A DNA stretch of 64,000 nucleotides, taken from contig NZ_JAKSYM010000410.1 of NCBI RefSeq assembly GCF_022829545.1, positions 62,001 through 126,000 of the forward strand. Direction: 5' to 3'. The position numbers and the translations under genes were made by a program. Source of the stretch: Methylobacterium sp. J-030. Its GTDB lineage: Bacteria > Pseudomonadota > Alphaproteobacteria > Rhizobiales > Beijerinckiaceae. The number at the start of each line of letters is the position of its first letter. Within the stretch, counting starts at the first letter, position 1. Below, in pieces: positions 32,772 through 41,500 of this stretch. Below the pieces are notes generated by a model that was given only the letters and a program-made list of their open reading frames with translations, was not told where the DNA came from and ran no database searches.

Positions 32772-32816
32772 GCCCGTACCGGGCGAAGTCGGCCTGATGA
32801 TGTGCTTGATCTTTCA

Positions 32817-32836
32817 GGGCAACCGACTGGTTGCCC
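32817..32836. promoter_or_regulatory. Leader hairpin or second operator
   Basis: GGGCAACC (32817-32824) and GGTTGCCC (32829-32836) form a perfect 8-bp stem with a 4-base loop, 53 bases before the ABC binding-protein start and downstream of the TATAAT. It lies in the predicted untranslated leader. Confidence 0.5.
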
Positions 32837-32889
32837 GAAACAATACCCTCAATCTTGCGGCGTAATGGATCCGTCGTCGTCGTATCTGT

Positions 32890-34557
32890 ATGGCACGCGT
32901 GTTGCGAACCGGCCGGACGCTTCAGGAGTCCTCCGGCTTGTCCCGCACGTTCGACGCGATCGATCTCTCCCGCCGCACGGTTCTGGCGCTTCCCCTCGGC
33001 CTCGCGGCGGTCGCGAGCGGCGCGTGCGCCGCCGAGCCGAAACGCGGGGGCACGATGGTGATGATCGTCCATCCCGAGCCCTCGACCCTGGCGCATTACG
33101 CGGTGTCGGCGGGCAACATCCCGCCGATCGCCACGCAGGTCTACGAGGGGCTGTGCACCTACGACTGGGACCAGAACCCGCAGCCGAACCTCGCGAAGTC
33201 GTGGGAGGTCGCCCCCGACGGCAAGACCATCACGTTCAAGCTCCAGGAGGGCGTGAGCTTCCACAACGGCAAGCCGTTCACCAGCGCCGACGTCCAGTAC
33301 TCCTTCATGGAGATCCTGAAGAAGTACAATCCGATCGCGCCGGTCATGCTGGCGGAGCTGGTGGCCGTCGACACGCCCGATCCGATGACCGCGATCCTAC
33401 GGCTCGCCAATCCGGCGCCCTACATCATGAAGGCGCTCTCCGGGCGGGACCTGCCGATCCTGTGCCGCTCGGTGTTCGAGGGCACGGACGTCCTGCAGAA
33501 CCCCAGCGCCAACAAGCCGATCGGAACCGGCCCGTTCAAGTTCACGAGCTGGGAGCGGGGCCAGTCCGTGCGCCTCGATCGCAACGAGAAATACTGGAAG
33601 CCGGGCCTGCCGTATCTCAACCGGATCGTCGCCCGGTTCATCCCGGACGCGGCCACGCGCTCGGCCGCCATGGAGGCGGGGGAGGCGCATTTCGCCGGGT
33701 ACAGCGCGGTGAACTACGCCGATCTCGCGCGGATGAAGACCAACCCGATCCTCGATCTGACGACCAAGGGCTACGAGATGACGCCGGCCCAGAGCGTCCT
33801 CGAGCTGAACGGCCGCCACCCGCAGCTCCAGAAGAAGGCGGTGCGCCAGGCGATCGCCTACGCCATTGACCGCAGGGTCATCCTCAAGGACGTGATGTTC
33901 GGCTACGGCCTGCCAGCCACCGGCCCGCTCAGCCGCAAGTTCAAGACCGCCGGCCTCTACACCGACGCCGTCCGCCAGTACGACGTGCCCGACCGGCTGG
34001 ACATCGCCAACAAGCTGCTCGACGAGGCCGGCGCCCCACGCGGCGCGGACGGGACCCGCTTCGCCCTGCACCTGGAGGTGAATTCCTTCGGCGAGCAGTG
34101 GCTGCGGCAGGCCGAGTACCTGAAGCAGGCACTGGCCATCGTGGGCATCGCCGTGACGCTGCGCTCGGAGGACACCGCGACCTGGCTGCGGCGCGTCTAC
34201 ACCAACTACGATTACGACCTGAACGAGCCGTTCCTGAGCCAGGGCGTCGACCCGGTCTACGGGCTGAACAAGCAGTTCCTCACCAGCCAGATCCGCAAGG
34301 GCGTGACCTTCGTCAACGACACCTTCTACTCCAATCCCGAGGTCGACCGCATGCTCGGCGAGGGCGCGCGCGAGCCGGACCCGGAAAAGCGCGCCGCGCT
34401 CTACAAGAAGGTCCAGCAGATCCTGGCGGAGGACAGCCCGATGATCTGGCTCATCGACGTGCAATACGTCAGCGTCGTCAACCGGCGCCTGAAGGACCAC
34501 ACGACCGGCCCCCTCGGAACCCAGCAAGCCTTCGAGCGGGCCTGGATGGACGCGTAG
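32890..34557 (+). CDS. ABC transporter substrate-binding protein, family 5
   Basis: A 555-residue periplasmic protein of the peptide-binding family, with an Arg-rich leader and hydrophobic stretch (SRRTVLALPLGLAAVASGACA) that looks twin-arginine-like. The mature part shows GGTMVMIVHPEPSTLAHYAVS, YEGLCTYDWDQNPQPNLAKSW, EGVSFHNGKPFTSADVQYSF and RNEKYWKPGLPYLNRIV. It is the first gene of a complete DppABCD-F-like set followed by an amidase, so imported substrates are probably amides. The upstream promoter has a palindrome in its spacer. Confidence 0.9.
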   Translation: MARVLRTGRTLQESSGLSRTFDAIDLSRRTVLALPLGLAAVASGACAAEPKRGGTMVMIVHPEPSTLAHYAVSAGNIPPIATQVYEGLCTYDWDQNPQPNLAKSWEVAPDGKTITFKLQEGVSFHNGKPFTSADVQYSFMEILKKYNPIAPVMLAELVAVDTPDPMTAILRLANPAPYIMKALSGRDLPILCRSVFEGTDVLQNPSANKPIGTGPFKFTSWERGQSVRLDRNEKYWKPGLPYLNRIVARFIPDAATRSAAMEAGEAHFAGYSAVNYADLARMKTNPILDLTTKGYEMTPAQSVLELNGRHPQLQKKAVRQAIAYAIDRRVILKDVMFGYGLPATGPLSRKFKTAGLYTDAVRQYDVPDRLDIANKLLDEAGAPRGADGTRFALHLEVNSFGEQWLRQAEYLKQALAIVGIAVTLRSEDTATWLRRVYTNYDYDLNEPFLSQGVDPVYGLNKQFLTSQIRKGVTFVNDTFYSNPEVDRMLGEGAREPDPEKRAALYKKVQQILAEDSPMIWLIDVQYVSVVNRRLKDHTTGPLGTQQAFERAWMDA

Positions 34558-34561
34558 TCCC

Positions 34562-35533
34562 GTGCGGCTCGCCCGTTTCCTCGGCTACCGGCTGCTGCTG
34601 GCGATCCCGGTGGTGCTCGGCATCGTCGTGCTCAACTTCTTCCTGATCCACCTCGCCCCCGGCGATGCGGCCTCCGTGCTGGCGGGCGAGAGCGGCGCGG
34701 CGAGCCCCGAATACATGGAGCAGCTGCGCCACAAGTTCGGCCTCGACCAGCCGCTCGCCACGCAGTTCGGCGTCTATCTGCTGAACATGCTCCACCTCGA
34801 TCTCGGCTACTCGTTCCGCAACGACAGCCCGGTGGGGAGCCTGATCGTCGACCGGCTCTGGCCCACCGGGCTGCTGATGCTGACGGCCTTCGCGGCCGCG
34901 CTGCTGGTCGGCACGCTGCTGGGCCTCGTAGCGGCGACCGGGCGCAATTCCTGGCGCGACGCGGTCATCTCCCTGGTCAGCCTCGTGGCCTACGCGACGC
35001 CGGGCTTCTGGCTCGGGCTGATGATGATCGTGGTCTTCGCGATCCGTCTCGGCTGGCTGCCCACCAGCGGCTACGACACGGTCGGCGCCGACAACGAGGG
35101 CTGGGACGAGGTCTGGGATGTCGGCCGTCACCTCGTCATGCCGGCGGTCGCGCTCGCGCTGTTCTACCTCGCGGTCTACGCCCGGGTGATGCGCGCCGCC
35201 GTGCTGGAGCAGGTCGGCATGGACTACGTCACCACCGCCCGCGCCAAGGGCCAGACCGAGGCCCGGGTGATGACCGGGCACGTCCTGCGCAACGCGCTGC
35301 TGCCGGTGGTCACCATGGCGGGCGTGCAGGCCGGCAACCTGATCGGCGGCTCGATCGTGGTCGAGACGGTGTTCGGCTGGCCGGGTGTCGGCACCCTGGC
35401 GTTCAACGCGCTCCAGTCGCGCGACCTCAACCTGCTCCTCGGCATCTTCTTCATCTCGGCGTGCCTCGTGGTGGTGATCAATCTCGCGGTCGACCTCGTC
35501 TACGTCTGCCTCGATCCGCGGATGGAGCTGTAG
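34562..35533 (+). CDS. ABC transporter permease, DppB type
   Basis: A 323-residue inner-membrane protein with six helices: RLARFLGYRLLLAIPVVLGIVVLNFFLIHLAPGD is the usual DppB start, and the EAA loop is MDYVTTARAKGQTEARVMTGHVLRNALLPVVTM. GTG start five bases after the binding-protein stop. Partner of the DppC-type permease that follows after two bases. Confidence 0.92.
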   Translation: MRLARFLGYRLLLAIPVVLGIVVLNFFLIHLAPGDAASVLAGESGAASPEYMEQLRHKFGLDQPLATQFGVYLLNMLHLDLGYSFRNDSPVGSLIVDRLWPTGLLMLTAFAAALLVGTLLGLVAATGRNSWRDAVISLVSLVAYATPGFWLGLMMIVVFAIRLGWLPTSGYDTVGADNEGWDEVWDVGRHLVMPAVALALFYLAVYARVMRAAVLEQVGMDYVTTARAKGQTEARVMTGHVLRNALLPVVTMAGVQAGNLIGGSIVVETVFGWPGVGTLAFNALQSRDLNLLLGIFFISACLVVVINLAVDLVYVCLDPRMEL

Positions 35534-35535
35534 CG

Positions 35536-36363
35536 ATGCGTACGGCTCTCGCGCGGTTCGCGCGCAACCGCCTCGCCCTCGCGGGGGCCATGGTGCTCCT
35601 CGGGCTGGTCGTCCTCGTGGCGCTCACGCCGCTCCTCTATCCGGGCGATCCGTTCCGTCTCGTCGGCCCCGCCCTCCAGCCGCCGGGCGGCCCGTTTCTG
35701 CTCGGCACCGACACGCTGGGCCGGGACGTGGCCGCCGAGATCGCGTACGGCGCCCGCACCTCCCTGATCATCGGCCTCAGCGCGACCGGGGCGGCGATCC
35801 TGCTCGGGACCCTGATCGGCGGGCTCGCCGGCTACTACCGGGGCGGCGTCGAGGTCGCGCTGATGCGGCTGACGGAGTTCTTCCAGACGATCCCCGCCTT
35901 CGTGCTGGCGATCCTGATCGTGGCGATCCTGTCGCCCTCGCTCGTCAGCGAGGTCGTGGCGATCGTCGCCGTCTCCTGGCCGGGCATCGCCCGGCTGGTA
36001 CGCGGGGAGTTCGTGGCGCTCGGCGGCCGCGAGTTCGTGCTGGCCTGCGACGGCCTGGGGGCGGGCGATGCCCGCATCGTCTTCCGCCACATGCTGCCGA
36101 ACTGCACCGCGGCGATCATCGCGGTCGGCACGCTCCTGATCGGCACGGCGATCCTGATCGAGGCGGGGCTCGCCTTCCTCGGCCTCGGCGATCCCAACGT
36201 GATGAGCTGGGGCCTGATCATCAGCTCGGGCCGCGCGGTCCTCCGGTCGGCGTGGTGGATCTGCACCTTCCCCGGGCTGGCGATCCTGCTGACCGTCCTC
36301 GCCATCAACCTCGTCGGGGACGGCCTGAACGAGGTCCTGAACCCGAGGCTCCGAGAGCGATGA
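35536..36363 (+). CDS. ABC transporter permease, DppC type
   Basis: A 275-residue membrane protein of the DppC family: PPGGPFLLGTDTLGRDVAAEIAYGARTSLIIGLSATG at the start of the permease core and the EAA-like GREFVLACDGLGAGDARIVFRHMLPN. The ATG comes two bases after the DppB-type stop and its stop overlaps the ATPase start by four (ATGA). Confidence 0.92.
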   Translation: MRTALARFARNRLALAGAMVLLGLVVLVALTPLLYPGDPFRLVGPALQPPGGPFLLGTDTLGRDVAAEIAYGARTSLIIGLSATGAAILLGTLIGGLAGYYRGGVEVALMRLTEFFQTIPAFVLAILIVAILSPSLVSEVVAIVAVSWPGIARLVRGEFVALGGREFVLACDGLGAGDARIVFRHMLPNCTAAIIAVGTLLIGTAILIEAGLAFLGLGDPNVMSWGLIISSGRAVLRSAWWICTFPGLAILLTVLAINLVGDGLNEVLNPRLRER

Positions 36364-37976
36364 GCGACGCCGTCCTCGCGATCGAGAACCTGACGATCAC
36401 GCTTCCGCCCGGCGCGGACCGTCCGAATGCCGTCACCGATCTGGATCTCGTCCTGCGGCCCGGCGCGGTCACCTGCCTGATCGGCGAGAGCGGATCGGGC
36501 AAGTCGATGGTGGCCCGCGCGATCCTCGGGCTGCTCCCGGGGCCGCGCGTGCGCGTCGCGGGCGGGCGCATCCTGTTCGAGGGCGCGGATCTCGCCGCGA
36601 TCACCCCGCGTCAGATGCGCAAAGTCCGGGGCGCGCGCATCGCGATGATCTTCCAGGAGCCCATGACGGCGCTCAACCCGCTCCACACGATCGGGCGGCA
36701 GATCGACGAGGTCCTGCGCATCCACACCCCGCTCGGTCGCGCAGACCGCCGGGCGCGCATCCTCGCGCTGCTGGCGAGCGTCCACCTGCCCGACCCGGAC
36801 CGGCTCCTGCGCGCCTACCCGCACCAGCTCTCGGGCGGTCAGCGCCAGCGGGCGATGATCGCCATGGCGCTGGCGCTGAACCCGCGCCTGCTCATCGCCG
36901 ACGAGCCGACCACGGCGCTCGACGTCACCACGCAGGCGCAGATCCTCTCCCTGATCCGCGACCTGCAGCGCGAGCACGGCACGAGCGTCCTGTTCATCAC
37001 GCACGATTTCGGCGTCGTGGCCGACATCGCCGACACGGTCGCGGTCCTGCAGAAGGGCATCCTCGTCGAGCAGGGGTCCGCGGCCTCGGTCCTCGGAGCG
37101 CCGAAGCATCCCTACACGCGCGCGCTCATCGCCGCCGTGCCGAAGCTCCTGCCGCCGCCGCGGCGGGCCGCCAGCACCGCCCCCCTGGTGGTGGAGGCCA
37201 AGCGGATCGAGAAGACCTACGGCGCCCGCGGCCTGTTCGGGGGCCGCGTCATCCGGGCCCTCGACGGCGTTGACATCACCCTGCGGCGGGGCGAGACCCT
37301 GGGCCTCGTCGGCGAGAGCGGCTCGGGCAAAAGCACGCTGGCCCGGGCGATCACCCGGCTGATGCCGGTCGATGGCGGGGAGATCCTGCTGGCCGGGCAC
37401 AGCGTCGCCGACCTGAGCCGCCGCCAGATGCGCCCGCACCGCCGGCGCGTGCAGATGGTGTTCCAGGACCCCTACGGCTCGCTCGACCCGCGCCAGCGCG
37501 TGGTCGACATCGTCGCCGAAGGGCCGATCATCCACGGCACGGAGCCCGGGATCGCGCGGGTCCAGGCCTGCGAGATGCTGGCGCTGGTCGGCCTCGACCC
37601 CGCGGCGGCGCAGCGCTTCCCGCACGCGTTCAGCGGCGGCCAGCGCCAGCGGATCGGCATCGCCCGGGCGCTCGCCATGAAGCCCGAGATCCTGGTGGCC
37701 GACGAGCCGGTCTCGGCCCTGGACGTCTCGGTGCAGGCGCAGGTCCTGGCGCTCCTCGCCGACCTCAAGGCGCGGCTGCACCTCAGCATGCTGTTCGTGA
37801 CCCACGATCTCCGGGTCGCGCTGCAGGTCTGCGACCGGATCGCGGTGATGCGCTCCGGGCAGGTGGTCGAGGTCGCGCCGACGTCGGAGATCTTCTTCGC
37901 GCCGAAGCACCCCTACACCCGGGCGCTGTTCGCCGCCGTGCCCGGCGCCCAGTGGCAGGAGCCGATCCCCGCATGA
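36360..37976 (+). CDS. Fused ABC ATPase (DppD-DppF type)
   Basis: A 538-residue protein with two complete ATP-binding cassettes. Cassette one has GESGSGKSMVARAIL, LSGGQRQRAMIAMAL and LIADEPTTALD; cassette two has GESGSGKSTLARAI, FSGGQRQRIGIARAL and LVADEPVSALD. Both have the oligopeptide C-terminal extension (KHPYTRALIAAVP and KHPYTRALFAAVP). Oligopeptide importers usually have two separate ATPases; here one fused protein serves. Its stop overlaps the amidase start (ATGA), so transport and hydrolysis genes are coupled. Confidence 0.93.
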   Translation: MSDAVLAIENLTITLPPGADRPNAVTDLDLVLRPGAVTCLIGESGSGKSMVARAILGLLPGPRVRVAGGRILFEGADLAAITPRQMRKVRGARIAMIFQEPMTALNPLHTIGRQIDEVLRIHTPLGRADRRARILALLASVHLPDPDRLLRAYPHQLSGGQRQRAMIAMALALNPRLLIADEPTTALDVTTQAQILSLIRDLQREHGTSVLFITHDFGVVADIADTVAVLQKGILVEQGSAASVLGAPKHPYTRALIAAVPKLLPPPRRAASTAPLVVEAKRIEKTYGARGLFGGRVIRALDGVDITLRRGETLGLVGESGSGKSTLARAITRLMPVDGGEILLAGHSVADLSRRQMRPHRRRVQMVFQDPYGSLDPRQRVVDIVAEGPIIHGTEPGIARVQACEMLALVGLDPAAAQRFPHAFSGGQRQRIGIARALAMKPEILVADEPVSALDVSVQAQVLALLADLKARLHLSMLFVTHDLRVALQVCDRIAVMRSGQVVEVAPTSEIFFAPKHPYTRALFAAVPGAQWQEPIPA

Positions 37977-39154
37977 ATCTTGAGCAGCCCCTCTCGACGG
38001 ATCCGTTCCTGCCCGGGCCGCGCGTGCGCGTCGCCGGATCCGCGACGGGGCCGCTCGCCGGCCTCGCCTTCGCCGTCAAGGACCTGATCGACGTCGCCGA
38101 CACCCCCACGGGGGGCGGCAACCCGGACTGGCCGCGCATCTACCCGACGCCGACCCGTCATGCCGGGGTGGTGCAGACGCTGCTCGATGCGGGCGCCTCG
38201 GTCGTCGGCAAGACCGTGACCGACGAGGTCTCCCTGGGCATCCTCGGCGAGAACGCCCATGACGGGACGCCGCTCAATCCCGCGATGCCCGATCGGGTGC
38301 CCGGCGGCTCGTCCAGCGGCTCGGCCTCCGCGGTGGCCTCGGGTGCCTGCGACTTCGCCCTGGGCACGGATACCGGTGGCTCCGTGCGCGTGCCGGCGAG
38401 CTTCTGCGGCCTCTACGGCATCCGGCCGACGCACGGCCGGATCGACTTCTCCGGGATCTGCGCCCAGGCACCGCGTTCGGACACCTGCGGCTGGTTCGCC
38501 CGGGACGCGGCGACCTTCGCGCGGGTCGGCGCGGTGCTGTTCGGCCAAGCCGTGCCAGACCACCTGCCCCATACGCTCCTCGTAGCCGCCGACGCGCTCG
38601 GCTTCGCCGACGCGGCGGTCCAGGAGGCGCTGGCCCCGCAGATCGACCGCCTGGCCACCCTGATCGGCAATCGCCGCGACGTGACGCTGGCGCCGCAGGG
38701 CCTGTCCGTCTGGCAACGGGCGCAGCGTGTCCTCCAGAGCAGCGAGGCGTGGCAGACCTTCGAGCCCTGGCTCGATGCCTGCAATCCACGCCTGGCTTTC
38801 TCGGTTGCCCGGTCCCTGATCCAGGGCTCGCTGATGACCGACGCCGAGCGCAGCGCCGCGAGCCTGATGCGGATCGAGGCGCGGGCTCGCCTCGCGCGGC
38901 TTCTGCCCCCCGGCACGATCCTGTGCCTTCCGACCACCCCGTTCCCGGCGCCCCAGCGCGGGCTTCCGCTCGGCGCGCTGCATCCCCTGCGCGAGCGCAT
39001 CGCCTGTCTGACGAGCCACGGCGGCCTGACCGGCGTCCCGCAGGTGACTATCCCGGGCGCGCGCGTCGACGGCGCCCCGGTCGGCCTGTCGATCATCGGT
39101 GCGCGCGGAACCGACCTCGACCTGATCCGCCTAGCGGTCGCCCTGGAGGGTTGA
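37973..39154 (+). CDS. Amidase-signature family hydrolase
   Basis: A 393-residue Ser-Ser-Lys amidase. K36 (FAVKDLIDVADTPTGGG), cis-Ser S113 (GGSSSGSASAVASGA) and nucleophile S137 (GTDTGGSVRVPASFCGLYGIRPTHG) are all present. It is shorter than GatA or AtzF and resembles the AtzE/HpxY-size amidases. The stop is directly followed by the ATG of an AtzH/HpxZ-like gene, a pairing that also occurs in oxalurate and triazine-derived pathways. The small AtzG/HpxX-like subunit is not found here. Substrate not predictable: an imported amide is likely. Confidence 0.9.
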   Translation: MNLEQPLSTDPFLPGPRVRVAGSATGPLAGLAFAVKDLIDVADTPTGGGNPDWPRIYPTPTRHAGVVQTLLDAGASVVGKTVTDEVSLGILGENAHDGTPLNPAMPDRVPGGSSSGSASAVASGACDFALGTDTGGSVRVPASFCGLYGIRPTHGRIDFSGICAQAPRSDTCGWFARDAATFARVGAVLFGQAVPDHLPHTLLVAADALGFADAAVQEALAPQIDRLATLIGNRRDVTLAPQGLSVWQRAQRVLQSSEAWQTFEPWLDACNPRLAFSVARSLIQGSLMTDAERSAASLMRIEARARLARLLPPGTILCLPTTPFPAPQRGLPLGALHPLRERIACLTSHGGLTGVPQVTIPGARVDGAPVGLSIIGARGTDLDLIRLAVALEG

Positions 39155-39553
39155 ATGGACGTGACCGTGAACCGCCCGGAGATCGTGGCCGAGATCGCAG
39201 CGCTGTTCGAGCGCTACGAGCGGGCGCTCGTCGAGAAGGATGTCGCCGTGCTCGACGCGACCTTCTGGGACAGTCCGCACACGATCCGCTACGCGCTGGC
39301 CGAGAACTGCTACGGCTTCGCCGAGATCCACGCCGCCCGCGTTGCGGCCGATCCGCCGCCGGGCGGCACCAAGGAGGCGCGGATCCGGCTTGAGATCCTG
39401 ACGATCGGGAGCGACTTCGCCACCGTCAATCTGGCGTTCAAGCCGCGCGGCAAGGCCGGCATCGGGCGTCAGAGCCAGACCTGGATGCGCTTGCCCGGTC
39501 TCGGCTGGAAGGTGGTGTCCGCCCACGTGTCCATCCTGCCGATCGGGGCGTGA
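39155..39553 (+). CDS. AtzH/HpxZ-like protein (DUF3225)
   Basis: A 132-residue NTF2-like fold protein: VNRPEIVAEIAALFERYERALVEKDVAVLDATFWDSPHTIRYALAENCYGFAEIHAAR is the DUF3225 pattern, and SQTWMRLPGLGWKVVSAHVSI the end. Homologues next to HpxW/X/Y in oxalurate breakdown and next to AtzE in cyanuric acid breakdown are known, and AtzH has been shown to have amidohydrolase-type activity in that setting. It starts on the base after the amidase stop, so the two are one translational unit and likely act on the same compound. Confidence 0.85.
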   Translation: MDVTVNRPEIVAEIAALFERYERALVEKDVAVLDATFWDSPHTIRYALAENCYGFAEIHAARVAADPPPGGTKEARIRLEILTIGSDFATVNLAFKPRGKAGIGRQSQTWMRLPGLGWKVVSAHVSILPIGA

Positions 39554-39950
39554 CGCAGGATCGCCGGGGGCGCAGGACCGGACACGTGCAGGTTCGGTCC
39601 ACCCGCCTTCGGCCGCACGCCGTCAGGCCGGCTCGCCAGCGCCCGCCGAACCGTGCGTTCAGCCTGTCGCCCCAGCCGGAGGTTCACACGTCGTCGCAGG
39701 GTTCGTCAGGAGATCCTGTCGGCATCTCACGAGCCGGCGATGCCGCTCACCCTGTCGGCGACGGCGTGGAGCGCCTTGGCGGGCCGCCGCGCTGATCTCA
39801 CGACGGGTCTGAGCTTCCCGGCGCACGACATGTGTCGGCCTCTGACAATCGTTCCGCGCGCCGTTACCCGCCGCGCGCGGCCGGGCCAGCGTGAGGTTGG
39901 CACATCTCCTGCTTGCGGTGAGCATCCCACAGCGTGCTGTGGGAGCCTCA
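39554..39950. other. Intergenic region before the GntR gene
   Basis: No gene is supported in this 397-base stretch; short frames on both strands lack any family pattern. It ends with the palindrome at 39925-39944. I see no clear -10/-35 pair. Confidence 0.5.
39925..39944. promoter_or_regulatory. Palindrome overlapping the GntR ribosome-binding site
   Basis: TCCCACAG (39925-39932) and CTGTGGGA (39937-39944) form a perfect 8-bp inverted repeat with a 4-base centre. The right arm includes most of the GGGAG Shine-Dalgarno run six bases before the ATG at 39951. It could be an auto-operator for the GntR protein or an mRNA hairpin that hides the ribosome site. Confidence 0.6.
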
Positions 39951-40733
39951 ATGCCTGAGCCGCGAGGTGCGATGACGACGCGCGATGACAGGTCCCGGCC
40001 CGCTCGCCCGACCGCGACGGTCCTCGCTGTCCCCGACGCCACGCGTAAGGGCAATCAGGCCTACGACCTGATGCGGCGCGAGATCGTCGCCTGTCGCCTC
40101 CTGCCCGGTATGCGCTTCACCGAGGCCGAGGTGATGGAGCGGTTGGAGATCGGCAAGGCGAGCTGCCGCATCGCCCTCCAGCGTCTGGCCCAGGAGGGCT
40201 TCGTCAGTTCGATGCCCCGGCACGGCTACCGGGTAAGCCCCGTGACCGTGAAGGATGTCGACGAAGTCTTCGCCCTTCGGATGGAACTCGAGCCGATGGC
40301 GGCCCGGGGCGCCGCCGGTCGCGTGAACCGGGCGCACCTGGAGCGCCTGGAGCAGGCCTGCCGCCGCAAGATCACGGTGGAGATGGGCAACCAGATCGAC
40401 TTCTTCCTGGAGGCCAACCGGGGCTTCCACCTCGCGATCGCGACGGCCGCGGGGAACGGGCGCCTGTACCGGACCCTGTCGGGCCTCCTCGACGAGATGA
40501 CCCGCCTCGTCGCCCTCGGCTTCGGCGTGCAGGGCGTGCGGCCGAACATCGAGAACGACCACACCGCGATGATCGAGCATCTGGTGGCCGGCGACGCCGA
40601 GAGCGCCGCCCTGGTGGCCCGCCGCCACGTCGAGACGTTCCGCGCCATGACCCTGGAGAAGGTCATCGCCAGCCTGCGCGACACCGCGGTGCCGCCCCTG
40701 CGCCGGCCCCGGGCCGACGGAGGCGAGCCGTGA
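39951..40733 (+). CDS. GntR-family (FCD subfamily) transcriptional regulator
   Basis: A 260-residue regulator with an N-terminal winged helix (AYDLMRREIVACRLLPGMRFTEAEVMERLEIGKASCRIALQRLAQEGFVSSMPRHGYRV) and an FCD ligand-binding helical domain (FALRMELEPMAARGAAGRV, FHLAIATAAGNGRLYRTLSGLLDEMTRLVALG). I take ATG 39951 because of the GGGAG upstream; ATG at 39972 is an alternative. Its stop overlaps the start of an ABC ATPase (GTGA), so it is transcribed with the NMT1-type transporter it presumably controls. It also lies directly after the amidase unit. Confidence 0.88.
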   Translation: MPEPRGAMTTRDDRSRPARPTATVLAVPDATRKGNQAYDLMRREIVACRLLPGMRFTEAEVMERLEIGKASCRIALQRLAQEGFVSSMPRHGYRVSPVTVKDVDEVFALRMELEPMAARGAAGRVNRAHLERLEQACRRKITVEMGNQIDFFLEANRGFHLAIATAAGNGRLYRTLSGLLDEMTRLVALGFGVQGVRPNIENDHTAMIEHLVAGDAESAALVARRHVETFRAMTLEKVIASLRDTAVPPLRRPRADGGEP

Positions 40734-41500
40734 ACGCCGTCGAACTCGACCACGTCAGCAAGTGGTTCGACCGGCGCGAGGGCGGGCCGCTCCACGTCCT
40801 CGACAGCGTCGACATCGCGATTCCACAGCATGCGATCGTCGCGATCCTGGGCGCGTCGGGCTGCGGCAAGAGCACCCTCCTCAACATGATCGCCGGGCTG
40901 GTCGAGCCCGATCAGGGCGCCGTCCTCCTCGACGGCATCCCGTCGCATGCCTTCCGCGACTGGCGGGCCATGACCTACATGTTTCAGGAGGACCGGCTGC
41001 TCCCCTGGCGCACGGCCGCCCAGAACGTCGCCTTCGGGCTCGAGGCCGGGCGCATGGGCCGGGCGGAGCGGGCTCGGCGGGTCGACGAGACGCTGCGTCT
41101 CGTCGGGCTCGAGGCCTTCCGCGACGCCTACCCGCACGAATTGTCGGGGGGCATGCGCAGCCGCGTGGCGCTCGCGCGCAGCCTCGTCACCGAGCCCCGG
41201 ATCCTGCTCCTCGACGAGCCGTTCTCGAAGCTCGACCCCGAGATCCGCGCGCAGATGCACGCGGAGCTGCTGCGCATCGCCGGCCTGCGGGCGATGACCC
41301 TGGTCTTCGTCACCCACGACGTCGAGGAGGCGGTGGTGCTGGCGAGCCAGGTGGTCGTCCTGCACCCCCGTCCGGGCCGGATCGGCACCGTCAGGGCGAT
41401 CGATCTGCCCTATCCCCGCGACCCCCTCTCCGCGGAGGTCGCCGAGGCGGTCCGGCGCCTGCGCATCAGCCTCTCCGCGGCGAGCGCGCGATGCTCGTGA
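40730..41500 (+). CDS. ABC transporter ATP-binding protein (nitrate/taurine family)
   Basis: A 256-residue ATPase with Walker A GASGCGKSTLLNMI, signature LSGGMRSRVALARSL, Walker B ILLLDEPFSKLD and H-loop FVTHDVEEAVVLA. GTG at 40730 overlaps the GntR stop by four bases; its stop runs ten bases into the permease gene. The second NMT1-type importer in the window, distinct from that at 23663-26233. Confidence 0.92.
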   Translation: MNAVELDHVSKWFDRREGGPLHVLDSVDIAIPQHAIVAILGASGCGKSTLLNMIAGLVEPDQGAVLLDGIPSHAFRDWRAMTYMFQEDRLLPWRTAAQNVAFGLEAGRMGRAERARRVDETLRLVGLEAFRDAYPHELSGGMRSRVALARSLVTEPRILLLDEPFSKLDPEIRAQMHAELLRIAGLRAMTLVFVTHDVEEAVVLASQVVVLHPRPGRIGTVRAIDLPYPRDPLSAEVAEAVRRLRISLSAASARCS

